From: an uncultured Bacteroidales bacterium | GTDB taxonomy: Bacteria > Bacteroidota > Bacteroidia > Bacteroidales > UBA932 | DNA: 45,687 nucleotides | Direction: 5' to 3' | Assembly: GCA_934726455.1 (NCBI GenBank) | Contig: CAKVDS010000012.1 | Location: 1-45,687 of the forward strand | Shown here: positions 32,076-40,772 of the stretch, in pieces | How positions within the stretch are numbered: position 1 is the stretch's first letter | Layout: each line of letters opens with the position of its first letter | Translations under genes and position numbers: made by a program | The notes under the pieces: model-generated | The model's database searches: none | What the model was told of the DNA's origin: nothing | The model's input: the letters and a program-made list of their open reading frames with translations, nothing else

Positions 32076-33171
32076 ACACTGTTGCGTTGATTGTCCCGTC
32101 CTCAAACAGGACACTTATCATATCCCCCTCACGCAGGGAAGCGGCGGATTTCAGCACAACCCCGCGCCCGTCGGTGACAAGGGTGTAACCCCTGGACAGC
32201 ACAGCCCGGGGGTCGGCGGAGCGTATTCTTGCCGCCATCATCTCCAGCGCCGCCCCCATCGTGGAGATTCTTGACGAAAAGGCGAGACGGAGCCGAGTAC
32301 TGTAGGCGCTGATACGCTCGTCCTCGGCCGCCATGGCGTCTATGAACCTGTCCGCAAGAGCCGTCGGAGTCTTGACGAAATCATGCGCGACCATGTCGGC
32401 GACATGATAGTCCCGCTCATGCCCGATGGCCGTAAACACAGGCACCGGACAATTCGCTATGGTGAAAGCCAGGCCGTAGTCATCGAAACATGAGAGGTCA
32501 AACGAAGAGCCGCCGCCCCGCAGGATCAGTATGGCATCGTACGGCACGGATGCCGTCTCAGCCAATGAAAGCGCATCGCAGATGGACGCCGGAGCCCCAT
32601 CTCCCTGCATGGTGGCCTCCAGCAGATGGACATCGAAAGCGAAGCCGAACTCATTGTCCTCCAAGTGCCTGAGAAAATCTCCATAACCTGCGGCATCCCT
32701 GGCGGAAATCACGGCAAGACGTCTCGGCATCTCCGGAAGGGCCAGTCCCTTCTGCCGGTCGAGCAGGCCTTCGGCGGCAAGACGGTCTATGGTCTGCCGC
32801 CTCTGAAGTTCGGCGGCCCCGAGGGTGAAGCACGGCTCGATGTCATCCACGGTCAGCGTGAGCCCATAGAGTTCGCTGTAGCTGACAAGCACCTGCACCA
32901 GCACCTCAATGCCCGGCCTGATGTCTTCTCCGGTAGCTTCCCGGAACTTGGCGGAGAGCGGCAGGAAGCGGCTTCGCCAGATCACAGCCTTGGCACGCGC
33001 CACAACCCGACCATCTTCGCTGCCGGCAAGATCCATGTAGCAGTGCCCGTTGGCCTTGGCCTGCACCGAAGAGAGTTCGGCACGCACCCAGATCTTACCG
33101 GGGAAGAGTTCCCCGATTCCCTCACGCATAAGGCGCTGAAGTTCGAACAAATCGATATAGTCCCTGTCCAT
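32059..33171 (-). CDS. xseA: Exodeoxyribonuclease VII large subunit
   Basis: 370 aa from ATG at 33171 (MDRDYIDLFELQRLMREGI); ATG at 33198 would add nine hydrophobic residues not seen in the family. The N-terminal OB-fold spans about 1-100 (IWVRAELSSVQAKANGHCYM). The catalytic region has ISARDAAGYGDFLRHL, LRGGGSSFDL, IGHERDYHVADMVAH and KTPTALADRFID. It is shorter than many XseA proteins because the C-terminal coiled coil is reduced. It degrades single-stranded DNA with XseB. First gene of the eight-gene run that continues through glycogen metabolism to ribF. Confidence 0.93.
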   Translation of the reverse strand: MDRDYIDLFELQRLMREGIGELFPGKIWVRAELSSVQAKANGHCYMDLAGSEDGRVVARAKAVIWRSRFLPLSAKFREATGEDIRPGIEVLVQVLVSYSELYGLTLTVDDIEPCFTLGAAELQRRQTIDRLAAEGLLDRQKGLALPEMPRRLAVISARDAAGYGDFLRHLEDNEFGFAFDVHLLEATMQGDGAPASICDALSLAETASVPYDAILILRGGGSSFDLSCFDDYGLAFTIANCPVPVFTAIGHERDYHVADMVAHDFVKTPTALADRFIDAMAAEDERISAYSTRLRLAFSSRISTMGAALEMMAARIRSADPRAVLSRGYTLVTDGRGVVLKSAASLREGDMISVLFEDGTINATVYGRKL

Positions 33172-33206
33172 CTCAGGCAAAAATAAGAAAAATGGCAAAG
33201 ATTTGC

Positions 33207-33214
33207 TATATTTG
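33207..33214 (+). promoter_or_regulatory. Candidate -7 element of the engB promoter
   Basis: TATATTTG fits TAnnTTTG, 30 bases before the engB start in the 72-bp divergent gap with xseA. No good -33 TTTG is visible at the expected distance. Confidence 0.45.
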
Positions 33215-33243
33215 CAGCCGTTAAAGAGGCAGTATTCCTTTAT

Positions 33244-33840
33244 ATGAAAATCTCCGAGGCCAAGTTCGTTGGCAGCAGCACAAGAGTCTCAGGCAAGCCG
33301 GAGAGGAGCTTGCCCGAATTCGCGTTCATAGGGCGGTCCAATGTCGGGAAGTCGTCCCTCATCAACATGCTGTGCAACAACCGCAAACTCGCCATGACAT
33401 CCGCGACCCCCGGGAAAACCAGGCTCATCAACCACTTCCTCATCAACGACAGGTGGTATCTTGTCGATCTTCCGGGCTACGGCTACGCCAAGACAGACAG
33501 GGCGGGACGTGAGGCCATCGCAGAGGTGATAAGGGACTACATCATGAACTCCAAGGAACTCGTGACACTGTTTGTACTCATCGACTCAAGGCACGACATT
33601 CCCCGGATAGACACGGACTTCATCGCTGAACTCGGTGAGCACGGGATACCTTTTTCCCTGATAATGACCAAGTGCGACAAGAAAGGCCCGGTCGCCCTCG
33701 CAGCACAAGTGGAGAGAGACAAAGAAATCCTCTTGCAGGACTGGGAGGAGTTGCCGGAGATATTCTGCTGCTCATCGCAGACGGGCATGGGACGGGAAGA
33801 AATCCTCAACCACATCGGAGACATACTGGACACACTTTAA
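33244..33840 (+). CDS. engB: Ribosome biogenesis GTPase EngB/YsxC
   Basis: 198 aa. GTPase motifs: G1 GRSNVGKSS, switch region TPGKTRLIN, G3 DLPGYG, G4 TKCDK and G5 SSQTGMG. EngB acts in large-subunit assembly. Start ATG at 33244 follows the -7 element by 30 bases. prs follows after 21 bases, so the two may share a transcript. Confidence 0.94.
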   Translation: MKISEAKFVGSSTRVSGKPERSLPEFAFIGRSNVGKSSLINMLCNNRKLAMTSATPGKTRLINHFLINDRWYLVDLPGYGYAKTDRAGREAIAEVIRDYIMNSKELVTLFVLIDSRHDIPRIDTDFIAELGEHGIPFSLIMTKCDKKGPVALAAQVERDKEILLQDWEELPEIFCCSSQTGMGREEILNHIGDILDTL

Positions 33841-33861
33841 TTTATATCCAAATATAAAATT

Positions 33862-34833
33862 ATGCTACATTCACACAGACTGGAACTGTTTGCCTGCCGG
33901 GCATCCGAGGATTTCGCCCGCAAAGTCCTCGACAACTTCAACCAGCTCAGGAATCCGGACGAGCCGGAGCTGCACCTTGGCAAGATTGAAGTGACACCTT
34001 TCAGTGACGGAGAGTTCCAGCCGCAGTTCACCGAGAGCGTCCGCGGCGCCGCGGTCTATATCCTGCAGTCCACTATCCCGCCTGCAGACAACCTCATGGA
34101 ACTCCTGCTCACCATCGATGCCGCCAAGAGAGCTTCCGCCGACAAGGTGATCGCGGTGATGCCATACTTCGGCTGGGCACGCCAGGACCGCAAGGACCGT
34201 CCGCGTGTGGCCATCGGGGCCAAGCTCGTGGCCAACCTCCTGCGCGCCGCCGGCGCCGACAGGGTGATGGCCTGCGACCTGCACGCCGAGCAGATCCAGG
34301 GCTTCTTCGACTTCCCTCTCGACCACATCTACGCCAGCAGGGTGTTCATCCCGTACATCCAGAGCCTCGGGATCGAGAACCTCGCGATAGCCGCGCCTGA
34401 CATGGGCGGAGCCAAGAGGGCCAACACCTACGCAAAGGAGCTCGACGCCTCGGTGATCATCTGCCACAAGACACGTGAGAAAGCAAACGTGGTGGGATCC
34501 ATCACGGCCATCGGCGAGGTGGAGGGCAAGAACATAATCATAGTCGATGACATGATCGACACCGCCGGCACTCTCTGCAAGGCCGCCGAGGTACTGATGG
34601 GCAAGGGCGCCGCCAGCGTATGCGCCTGCGCCACCCATGGAATCTTCTCGGGCAATGCCGTCGAGCGCATCCACAACTCCGCTCTCAAAGAAGTCTTTGT
34701 CACCGACACGATTCCGCATCCGGAACTCGTGGACGACCCGAAAATCAGGATCGTGACGATGACCAAGGTCTTCGCTGACATGATCCACAAGGTATACAAC
34801 TACGAGTCAATCAGCAAAGATTTCGTATTTTAG
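33862..34833 (+). CDS. prs: Ribose-phosphate pyrophosphokinase (PRPP synthetase)
   Basis: 323 aa. It makes PRPP from ribose-5-phosphate and ATP. The ATP loop YFGWARQDRKDRPR, CDLHAEQIQGFF and the PRPP-binding IIVDDMIDTAGTLCKAA are present. Length is normal. A long antisense open frame (33871-34788) is only a shadow of this GC-rich gene. Confidence 0.96.
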   Translation: MLHSHRLELFACRASEDFARKVLDNFNQLRNPDEPELHLGKIEVTPFSDGEFQPQFTESVRGAAVYILQSTIPPADNLMELLLTIDAAKRASADKVIAVMPYFGWARQDRKDRPRVAIGAKLVANLLRAAGADRVMACDLHAEQIQGFFDFPLDHIYASRVFIPYIQSLGIENLAIAAPDMGGAKRANTYAKELDASVIICHKTREKANVVGSITAIGEVEGKNIIIVDDMIDTAGTLCKAAEVLMGKGAASVCACATHGIFSGNAVERIHNSALKEVFVTDTIPHPELVDDPKIRIVTMTKVFADMIHKVYNYESISKDFVF

Positions 34834-34839
34834 GTAATT

Positions 34840-35091
34840 ATGGCGGTGTTTCTCCTGACGGCAGTGATACTGCTCCTTTGCGTGGTGGGGCTGTGCTTCA
34901 ACATCCTCTTCCGCAAGAAGGACTTCCCGCACTACGATGTGGGCTCCAACGAGGAGATGCGCAGGAGAGGCATCCGCTGCTATAAAGATGAAGATGCCGC
35001 TCTGCAGCGCAGGTCCTGCGGCGGCACCACGACCGAAGCCTGCAAAGAATGTAAATTATATGAGCATAGTAGCGATAGTAGGAAGGCCTAA
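34840..35091 (+). CDS. Small single-pass membrane protein with Cys-rich tail
   Basis: 83 aa. An N-terminal membrane segment (MAVFLLTAVILLLCVVGLCF) is followed by NILFRKKDFPHYDVGSN and a tail with four Cys (IRCYKDED, RSCGG, ACKECKLY). CxxC-type spacing (CKEC) hints at metal or disulfide chemistry, but I know no function. It lies six bases after prs and its 3' end overlaps der by 32 bases in another frame, so expression is probably coupled. Confidence 0.72.
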   Translation: MAVFLLTAVILLLCVVGLCFNILFRKKDFPHYDVGSNEEMRRRGIRCYKDEDAALQRRSCGGTTTEACKECKLYEHSSDSRKA

Positions 35092-36367
35092 CGTAGGCAA
35101 ATCGACACTCTTCAACCGCCTTGTCGGAATGCGCAAGGCCATCGTGGACGACACTGCCGGTGTGACACGTGACCGTCACTACGGTCGCTGCGACTGGTGC
35201 GGCCGTGAGTTCTCCGTAGTGGACACCGGCGGCTACACCACCAACTCGGACGATGTCTTCGAGAGCGCGATCCGCTCCCAGGTCCAGATAGCCATAGACG
35301 AGGCCGACCTCATCATATTCATGGTCGAGGCCGCCACCGGCATCACCGACTACGACGCCGAGATCGCCGACATCCTGCGCCGGACCCGCAAACCCGTGAT
35401 CCTCTGCGTCAACAAGGTGGACACCGGGGACAAGATGTTCGACGCCTACCAGTTCTATTCTCTCGGACTCGGGGAGATCTACAGCATCTCCGCAGCCAAC
35501 GGAAGCGGCACAGGCGATCTGCTGGACGCCGTGTGCGCCGCCCTCCCGGAAGAAAAAGAGACTGCGGACCCGTACGCCGGGCTGCCGCGCATCACCATAG
35601 TGGGCAAGCCTAACGTGGGCAAGTCATCCCTGACCAACGCCCTCCTTGGGCAGGAAAGGAACATCGTCACCCCGGTGGCCGGCACCACACGCGACTCCAT
35701 AGAGACACATTACAACAAATTCGGTTTCGAGTTCATGCTCGTGGACACGGCCGGCATCCGCCGCAAGGCCAAAGTACACGAAGATCTGGAGTTCTACTCC
35801 GTGATGAGATCCATCCGCGCCATCGAGAACTCCGACGTCTGCATCCTGATGATCGATGCCACAAGCGGGATGGAGGCCCAGGACATGAACATCTTCAACC
35901 TCATCGTCCGCAACCGCAAGGGCTGCGTGGTCGTGGTCAACAAATGGGATCTTTTCACCAAGGATTCCAACACGATGAAAGAGTACCGTCAGGCCCTCCA
36001 AGAACGTCTGGCACCGTTCAACGATGTACCGGTGATCTTCACATCAGTGCTGAACATGCAGCGCATTCAGGACGTGCTCAGCGCCGCTACCGAAGTCTAC
36101 GCCAACTACAGCCGCAAAATCCCTACAGCACGCCTCAACGAGGCCCTGCTGCCTGTAGTGGAAGAGACACCGCCGCCGGCATGGAAGGGCAAATACGTGA
36201 AAATCAAATACATCACCCAGCTCCCTACCCGTTTCCCGGCATTCGCGTTCTTCTGCAACCTCCCGCAATATGTAAAGGAGCCGTACAGGCGATTCGTCGA
36301 GAACCAGCTCCGCAAGAACTTCAGCCTCACCGGCTGCCCGGTTCAGATCTACTTCAGACAGAAATAA
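35060..36367 (+). CDS. der: Ribosome biogenesis GTPase Der (EngA)
   Basis: 435 aa from ATG at 35060 (MSIVAIVGRPNVGKST); the frame is open further upstream, but that part lacks homology and overlaps the small membrane gene. Two tandem G domains: GRPNVGKST, DTGG, NKVD and then GKPNVGKSS, DTAGI, NKWD. A C-terminal KH-like domain ends GCPVQIYFRQK. Der acts in 50S assembly. It is convergent with the AAA-ATPase gene, only seven bases away. Confidence 0.96.
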   Translation: MSIVAIVGRPNVGKSTLFNRLVGMRKAIVDDTAGVTRDRHYGRCDWCGREFSVVDTGGYTTNSDDVFESAIRSQVQIAIDEADLIIFMVEAATGITDYDAEIADILRRTRKPVILCVNKVDTGDKMFDAYQFYSLGLGEIYSISAANGSGTGDLLDAVCAALPEEKETADPYAGLPRITIVGKPNVGKSSLTNALLGQERNIVTPVAGTTRDSIETHYNKFGFEFMLVDTAGIRRKAKVHEDLEFYSVMRSIRAIENSDVCILMIDATSGMEAQDMNIFNLIVRNRKGCVVVVNKWDLFTKDSNTMKEYRQALQERLAPFNDVPVIFTSVLNMQRIQDVLSAATEVYANYSRKIPTARLNEALLPVVEETPPPAWKGKYVKIKYITQLPTRFPAFAFFCNLPQYVKEPYRRFVENQLRKNFSLTGCPVQIYFRQK

Positions 36368-36374
36368 TCCCGTC

Positions 36375-37919
36375 TCAGCGGACGACTTTCCAACCCTCTA
36401 TGCGGCGGTCGGACAAAGAGAAGTTGACCCCTATCTTGAATACTTTTCTCGGATCGTCGGCATACGGTCTGGCATAGCCTTTTTCTTCAATTTGGGCAAG
36501 AGCCTCGTCCGGAGTTGAATCTGTCTTGATTTCAATGATATAGACATACTCCCCGGTCATGATGAGTATGTCTGTCCGTCCGTTGGACGTCGTCCGCTCC
36601 GTTTCCACGTACTCACCCATCAATTCTATGATGATGTACATAGCATATTGGAAGTCCTTCTCGCTGTCGCCCTGAATCTGATAATTCGTTCTGGCGAAGA
36701 GGGCGTCGAGACGCTCCATGAAACTCTCAGGCTTGCCGCTGCGTATGTCTCTGGTCATACGGGCGATGAGCATCATCGGAGTCTCTGCACCGACAGGCGT
36801 GTAGTACAGCATCAGGAAGTTCAGGAATCCGTGCTTCACCTCCATGTTCGGAAAGCCTAAATGATACATCTGGAAATCCTCGTCATATCCCTTTATGGTC
36901 AGGTAACCGCTCTGGTACAGCAGTGGCACAGGATTGAGAAAGGCGGAATTGATGTCCGTCAGCAGAGAGGAATCGGCTTCCTGATCGGACAAACTCGTGA
37001 TGTCATAAGAGGTTTCTTTCATCACCTTGACAAGAAAGGACGGCGTACCGGTCTCGAACCAATACTCGCGGAACTCTCCTACTTTGAAAGTATTAAGAAG
37101 ACTGAAAGGATTGTAGATTCCGACAGACTTAGGGTGAAAACGATATCCATCGTACATCGATGCAAGCCTTTGACGGCAGTTCTCCTCGGAAACACCTTGA
37201 GATTCAGCCAGTTCCTTCGTACTCTCGGCGAAATGATCGCTGAGATCCGTCTCGGAAATTCCGCAGATGTCAGAATACTCCATATCCATAGAGATGTCCC
37301 GCAAATTGTTCAGCCCACTGAAAACGCTCATTTTCCCGATCTTAGTGACCCCGGTGAGGAAACCGAAGCGGATGAAGCCGTCCTTGGACTTCATCACACC
37401 ATAAAAGCCCTGAAGAGCCTCACGGAATTTGTTCTGCAACTCCAGGCGGTCAAGGTTGTCTATGATCGGCTTGTCGTATTCGTCGATCAAGATTACCACC
37501 GGACGGCCCGTCTTGTGGTAAGCGGCCTCGATTACATTCCCGAAACGGATCTCCGGTATTCCCGAACGGTCCTTGCTTCCATACTCCTTCTCCCATTTAT
37601 ACAATACATCATCAAGTGTCTTGGCAAGCACGTCACCTTCATTGTAGGCACGTCCGCTCAGATCCAGATGCAGCACCGGATACTCCGTCCAGTCCTTCTC
37701 CAGCGAGGCGAGCTTCAGGCCGTCGAAAAGTTCACGCCTCCCCTTGAAATACGCCTCCATGGTCGAGACCAGAAGACTCTTGCCAAAACGCCTCGGACGG
37801 CTCAGGAAATAGTATTTCCCCGTAGTCGCCAACTTGTATATGAGGGCTGTCTTGTCAACATATACATATCCGCCATTGCGAATATTCTCAAAATTCTGTA
37901 TTCCAATAGGGTACAACAT
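36375..37919 (-). CDS. AAA-ATPase / PD-(D/E)XK nuclease fusion protein
   Basis: 514 aa. The N-terminus MLYPIGIQNFENIRNGGYVYVDKTALI is split across the family's typical start (MLYPIGIQNFENIR, then YVDKT). Walker A-like YFLSRPRRFGKSLLVS lies near residues 37-52 and Walker B VILIDEYDKP near 142-151. The C-terminal domain has a PD-(D/E)XK-type core (TDILIMTGEYVYIIEIKTD) followed by ALAQIEEKGYARPY. These proteins are very abundant in Bacteroidales and are often multicopy; function is unproven, with roles in defence or selfish behaviour proposed. A -7-like box (TATCTTTG on the - strand, 37979-37986) lies upstream. Confidence 0.9.
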   Translation of the reverse strand: MLYPIGIQNFENIRNGGYVYVDKTALIYKLATTGKYYFLSRPRRFGKSLLVSTMEAYFKGRRELFDGLKLASLEKDWTEYPVLHLDLSGRAYNEGDVLAKTLDDVLYKWEKEYGSKDRSGIPEIRFGNVIEAAYHKTGRPVVILIDEYDKPIIDNLDRLELQNKFREALQGFYGVMKSKDGFIRFGFLTGVTKIGKMSVFSGLNNLRDISMDMEYSDICGISETDLSDHFAESTKELAESQGVSEENCRQRLASMYDGYRFHPKSVGIYNPFSLLNTFKVGEFREYWFETGTPSFLVKVMKETSYDITSLSDQEADSSLLTDINSAFLNPVPLLYQSGYLTIKGYDEDFQMYHLGFPNMEVKHGFLNFLMLYYTPVGAETPMMLIARMTRDIRSGKPESFMERLDALFARTNYQIQGDSEKDFQYAMYIIIELMGEYVETERTTSNGRTDILIMTGEYVYIIEIKTDSTPDEALAQIEEKGYARPYADDPRKVFKIGVNFSLSDRRIEGWKVVR

Positions 37920-38024
37920 ATTCTCAATTCGTTTGCCATCCGTGCGGGCCGAAACTTTTGCCCAAGGCTGGCATCAGGCAAAGATAATGATTCGGGTGTA
38001 AAAAAGAAAATGTGGGACAAAGGC

Positions 38025-39386
38025 TCAGAAAGGGCGTATGTACTCCCGTCCGTCAAGATAGTCTATCATATTGAGGACAAGATAGTTCCAGTTCTGGAAA
38101 CCTTTGTTGATGATAGGTTCTCCGCTGTCGGGATCGTAATACTCGTGCAGCGCCCCGCAACTCTCAAGATCCCGGCCGAACAGCCGCACCGTGGCTTCCG
38201 CAAGATCCTTTGCCTCACGGTTGAATCCGTAGTTGAGCAGACCGCAGAAAGTCAGGTAGTTGGATATGCCCCAGACCGGCCCGCACCAGTTGGACGGGTT
38301 GTGGGTGGCGGCCATGCTGTACATTTTCTCCATCTTGGAAAGGGTGCGCACCCCGTACTCCCCCTTGAATGTCTCCGGGTCGAGCAGGTTCTCCCTCACC
38401 ATCCGCTCCGCCTGCTCCGGCGTGGCAATGCCGGACCACATCGCCATGAATCCCGACCAGACTCCAAATCTCTGTATCAGACACGGATACGCGCGCGGAG
38501 CACCCTTGTGCAAGATCATGGAGTGCCCGAATATGATCTCCGGCTTGAGATCCACCGGACGGAGATTGAGATCCACCGAATAATAGAACCCGTCCTTCTC
38601 GTCCCAGCACCACGTCCTCACGGCATCCCGGAGGGATTCGGCCATATCGTCATATTTCCCCTTGTCAAGTCCAAGACGTTCAGACAGATAGGACATCGCC
38701 AACAGTTCTCTGTACATCAGGCAGTTGAGGAATATCGAACCGGAACTTTTGTCCGGCCTGTAGAAAGTGGAAGGGTCGGTGTCGACTCCGATGGCAAGGT
38801 CGTTCTGCCAATAGAGAAGGCCTGTGGCGGAGTCGCGGTGCAGAGTCATGTAATTGTTGATGAACGCCTCCAGTTTGGGGAAGTACTCCCTTAGCCACCC
38901 GGCATCTCCACCGGACTGACGTGCCAGAAAAGCCGCATGCTGGGCAATGACAGGCTTGTGCATGTTGGTCGATGAGATGTCCTCAGGCTTTATGAGGCGT
39001 GGATCGGTATTGGAGTCTATGACTATAGGCATGTAGCCGTCGGAAGAGTCGGTGTACTCAAGATAGTTGAGCACGCAGCCTCTCTCATATACCAGAGCCT
39101 CCTGATTGTCTTCCCCGCTGCCCGTGTCCGCAAGAATCTGCCGAAGGGCAACATCACAGAAATAAGAGTCCCAATCCCAGAGGACATTGGAGTAGCTCTT
39201 GCTGCCGGGCGTAAGGAAAGGATGGATGAAAGCACCGCGACCCCCTTCCCGGTACATCTGCTTGTAATCGGAATATATGTGGTCACGGCAGAGCGACTTG
39301 TAGTTATCGAGGCCGGTATTGCGGGAGCAGCCGGCCAGCGCTGCGGCGGACACGGCGATGAGCGTCAGTTTATTTATGGCTTTCAT
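38025..39386 (-). CDS. GH63/trehalase-like glycosidase lipoprotein
   Basis: 453 aa. SPII signal MKAINKLTLIAVSAAALAGC (Cys20) places it on the envelope surface or periplasmic face. The (alpha/alpha)6 glycosidase features are NVLWDWDSYFCDVALRQ, NPSNWCGPVWGISNYL and GALHEYYDPDSGEP, resembling the MGH1/GH63 family of alpha-glucosidase/mannosidase enzymes. The substrate is not predictable. It is monocistronic. Its leader contains a 7-bp hairpin (39399-39422) and a TATTTTTG -7-like box on the - strand (39434-39441). Confidence 0.85.
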   Translation of the reverse strand: MKAINKLTLIAVSAAALAGCSRNTGLDNYKSLCRDHIYSDYKQMYREGGRGAFIHPFLTPGSKSYSNVLWDWDSYFCDVALRQILADTGSGEDNQEALVYERGCVLNYLEYTDSSDGYMPIVIDSNTDPRLIKPEDISSTNMHKPVIAQHAAFLARQSGGDAGWLREYFPKLEAFINNYMTLHRDSATGLLYWQNDLAIGVDTDPSTFYRPDKSSGSIFLNCLMYRELLAMSYLSERLGLDKGKYDDMAESLRDAVRTWCWDEKDGFYYSVDLNLRPVDLKPEIIFGHSMILHKGAPRAYPCLIQRFGVWSGFMAMWSGIATPEQAERMVRENLLDPETFKGEYGVRTLSKMEKMYSMAATHNPSNWCGPVWGISNYLTFCGLLNYGFNREAKDLAEATVRLFGRDLESCGALHEYYDPDSGEPIINKGFQNWNYLVLNMIDYLDGREYIRPF

Positions 39387-39398
39387 TTTATGAGGTTT

Positions 39399-39422
39399 CG
39401 GGAGGCTGTGGTTTTCCTCCCG
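39399..39422 (-). promoter_or_regulatory. Leader hairpin of the GH63-like gene
   Basis: Perfect CGGGAGG (39399-39405) / CCTCCCG (39416-39422), 13 bases before the start codon. It may affect translation initiation, but nothing shows a ligand or switch. Confidence 0.35.
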
Positions 39423-39489
39423 GGCAATCTCTACAAAAATAATAAAATTATCGGAAAGGATGCCGTGAACCGAAATGAACCATAAATTA

Positions 39490-39521
39490 TTTGCTTTTCA
39501 TGGAAAAAGTATTAAAATTTG
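39490..39521 (+). promoter_or_regulatory. Candidate promoter of the surface-protein operon
   Basis: TTTG (39490-39493), 20 bases, AAAATTTG (39514-39521), one base off the TAnnTTTG consensus. It lies 35 bases before the ATG at 39556 and argues against the upstream start at 39475. Confidence 0.5.
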
Positions 39522-39555
39522 CACCCGGAATTGGAAAAACAAGCAATCAGGTCTT

Positions 39556-40086
39556 ATGACTGACAGCTCCTCACATAGGCTGACAGGGATAAGCAGGGGG
39601 ATTTTGACCATATTGGTATTGATGACCACAGCCCTCTGCGCCCGTGCACAGCAGAATCTTGAGAAATCCGACGTGGTGTATTTCCGCCTCGGTTCGTCCG
39701 TATACGAACCGGAGTACAGGGAGAACGGCGCACGTCTGGAGGCTTTTCTGCGTGACATAGAGGAAGACAGGCAGTCAGGACTTTGGGAAATAGTCGCCGT
39801 GGATTTCAGTGCCGGGGCCTCGCCCGAAGGCCCTTCGCGGCTCAACACCCGTCTCGCCGAGGCACGCCTCGCCACGATGACGGAATTCCTCCGGGGCAGA
39901 CTCTCCCCCACCTCTTCTTCCGCCACGGCATACGGCTGGACGGACATCTCTGATTCCGTCGCGGCAGGCGGCGATTTCACAGGACGGGATGAGGCTCTCG
40001 CCATCATGGACTCCAGCTCTCTCGGAGCGCGCGGCAAGGAAGCCGCTCTCAAGCGCATAGGGGGGGGAGAACATGGAAATATTTAG
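39556..40086 (+). CDS. OmpA-like N-terminal part of a DUF3575 outer-membrane protein (frame interrupted)
   Basis: 176 aa before an early stop. From ATG at 39556 there is a signal peptide (ILTILVLMTTALCARA, cleaved before QQ). An OmpA-like region follows (VVYFRLGSSVYEPEYREN; VAVDFSAGASPEGPSRLN then TRLAEARLATM). The frame passes through a G8 run (40060-40067) and ends 19 bases later at TAG. In the other frame the sequence continues without a stop into the DUF3575 domain at 40176-40772, beginning RTWKYLELKYLPDQRAF. With nine (or six) G the two halves join as a 405-aa (or 404-aa) protein with the domain order expected for this family. It is either phase-variable, a pseudogene, or a homopolymer sequencing error. 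Confidence 0.75.
   Translation: MTDSSSHRLTGISRGILTILVLMTTALCARAQQNLEKSDVVYFRLGSSVYEPEYRENGARLEAFLRDIEEDRQSGLWEIVAVDFSAGASPEGPSRLNTRLAEARLATMTEFLRGRLSPTSSSATAYGWTDISDSVAAGGDFTGRDEALAIMDSSSLGARGKEAALKRIGGGEHGNI
40060..40067 (+). repeat. Poly-G run (G8) at the frame break
   Basis: Eight consecutive G after CGCATA. Adding one G, or removing two, puts the downstream DUF3575 frame in register. The length is within the range known for slipped-strand phase variation. Confidence 0.85.
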
Positions 40087-40772
40087 AACTTAAGTATTTA
40101 CCCGATCAGCGGGCTTTCCGTGTCAGCGTCAAAAGAAGGGCTTCGGATCTTCCGTGGCCTTCGGCTTCCCGGACTTTGGAAACAGGTGCGGCCGTGCTCC
40201 GGTGCGCGCCGGATCTCTCACAGCCGGAGGGGAAAGCCGAGCCCCTTTCCTCCCCACGCGGAGGGAGGGTTCTCCGTGTCAAGACCAACATCCCCGAGCT
40301 CTTCCTGCTCAGCGGCAATGTGGCTGCGGAAATTGACCTTTTCGGGCCTCTGTCACTGCATTTTCCTGTACATTACTCGGCGCTTGACTGGTTCAGCAGC
40401 AACGTCAAGTTCCGCAACTTCGCCATACAGCCGGAGCTGCGATACAATTTCACCCGTGCCAGGGGGCTTTTCGCCGGGGTCCATTTCGGGCTCGCATGGT
40501 TCAACGTGGCAACGGGCGGCGACTGGCGTTATCAGGACAAGGACGGGCGTTCCCCGCTTTATGGCGGTGGGCTCGGCATAGGCTACAGGCTTCCTCTCGG
40601 GAGCGGTTCGCGCTGGGAACTCGAATTCTCGCTCGGTGCGGGCGTCTACTCCATTGATTATGACCGTTTCTACAACGAGCCGGGCGGCGCCTGGGCAGGA
40701 AGCGGCAGCACCACATGGCTCGGCTTGGACAACGCCTGCATTTCAATCACTTACAAATTCCCGCTGAGATGA
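40068..40772 (+). CDS. DUF3575 C-terminal part of the interrupted outer-membrane protein
   Basis: Open from the G-run to TGA at 40770. It has no convincing start of its own; the first near-start is TTG at 40176. From about 40278 the pattern VLRVKTNIPELFLLSGNVAA, then EIDLFGPLSLHFPVHYS and AIQPELRYNF, is the DUF3575 outer-membrane beta-barrel, ending LGLDNACISITYKFPLR. DUF3575 proteins with N-terminal OmpA-like domains occur with fimbrial and surface-lipoprotein genes in Bacteroidales. The stop overlaps the next start (ATGA), so the lipoprotein downstream is probably translated by coupling and may be affected by the frame state. Confidence 0.75.
   Translation, partial: RTWKYLELKYLPDQRAFRVSVKRRASDLPWPSASRTLETGAAVLRCAPDLSQPEGKAEPLSSPRGGRVLRVKTNIPELFLLSGNVAAEIDLFGPLSLHFPVHYSALDWFSSNVKFRNFAIQPELRYNFTRARGLFAGVHFGLAWFNVATGGDWRYQDKDGRSPLYGGGLGIGYRLPLGSGSRWELEFSLGAGVYSIDYDRFYNEPGGAWAGSGSTTWLGLDNACISITYKFPLR

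Noticed and set aside
33871..34788. Leftward open frame (305 codons)
   Set aside because: Antisense to prs, which has full family motifs.
36861..38894. Long rightward open frame (677 codons)
   Set aside because: Runs antisense across two real genes (AAA-ATPase/nuclease and GH63-like) and their spacer; no domain support.
39475..39555. Upstream start of the OmpA-like gene at 39475
   Set aside because: It would begin before the candidate promoter and put 27 charged residues ahead of the signal peptide.
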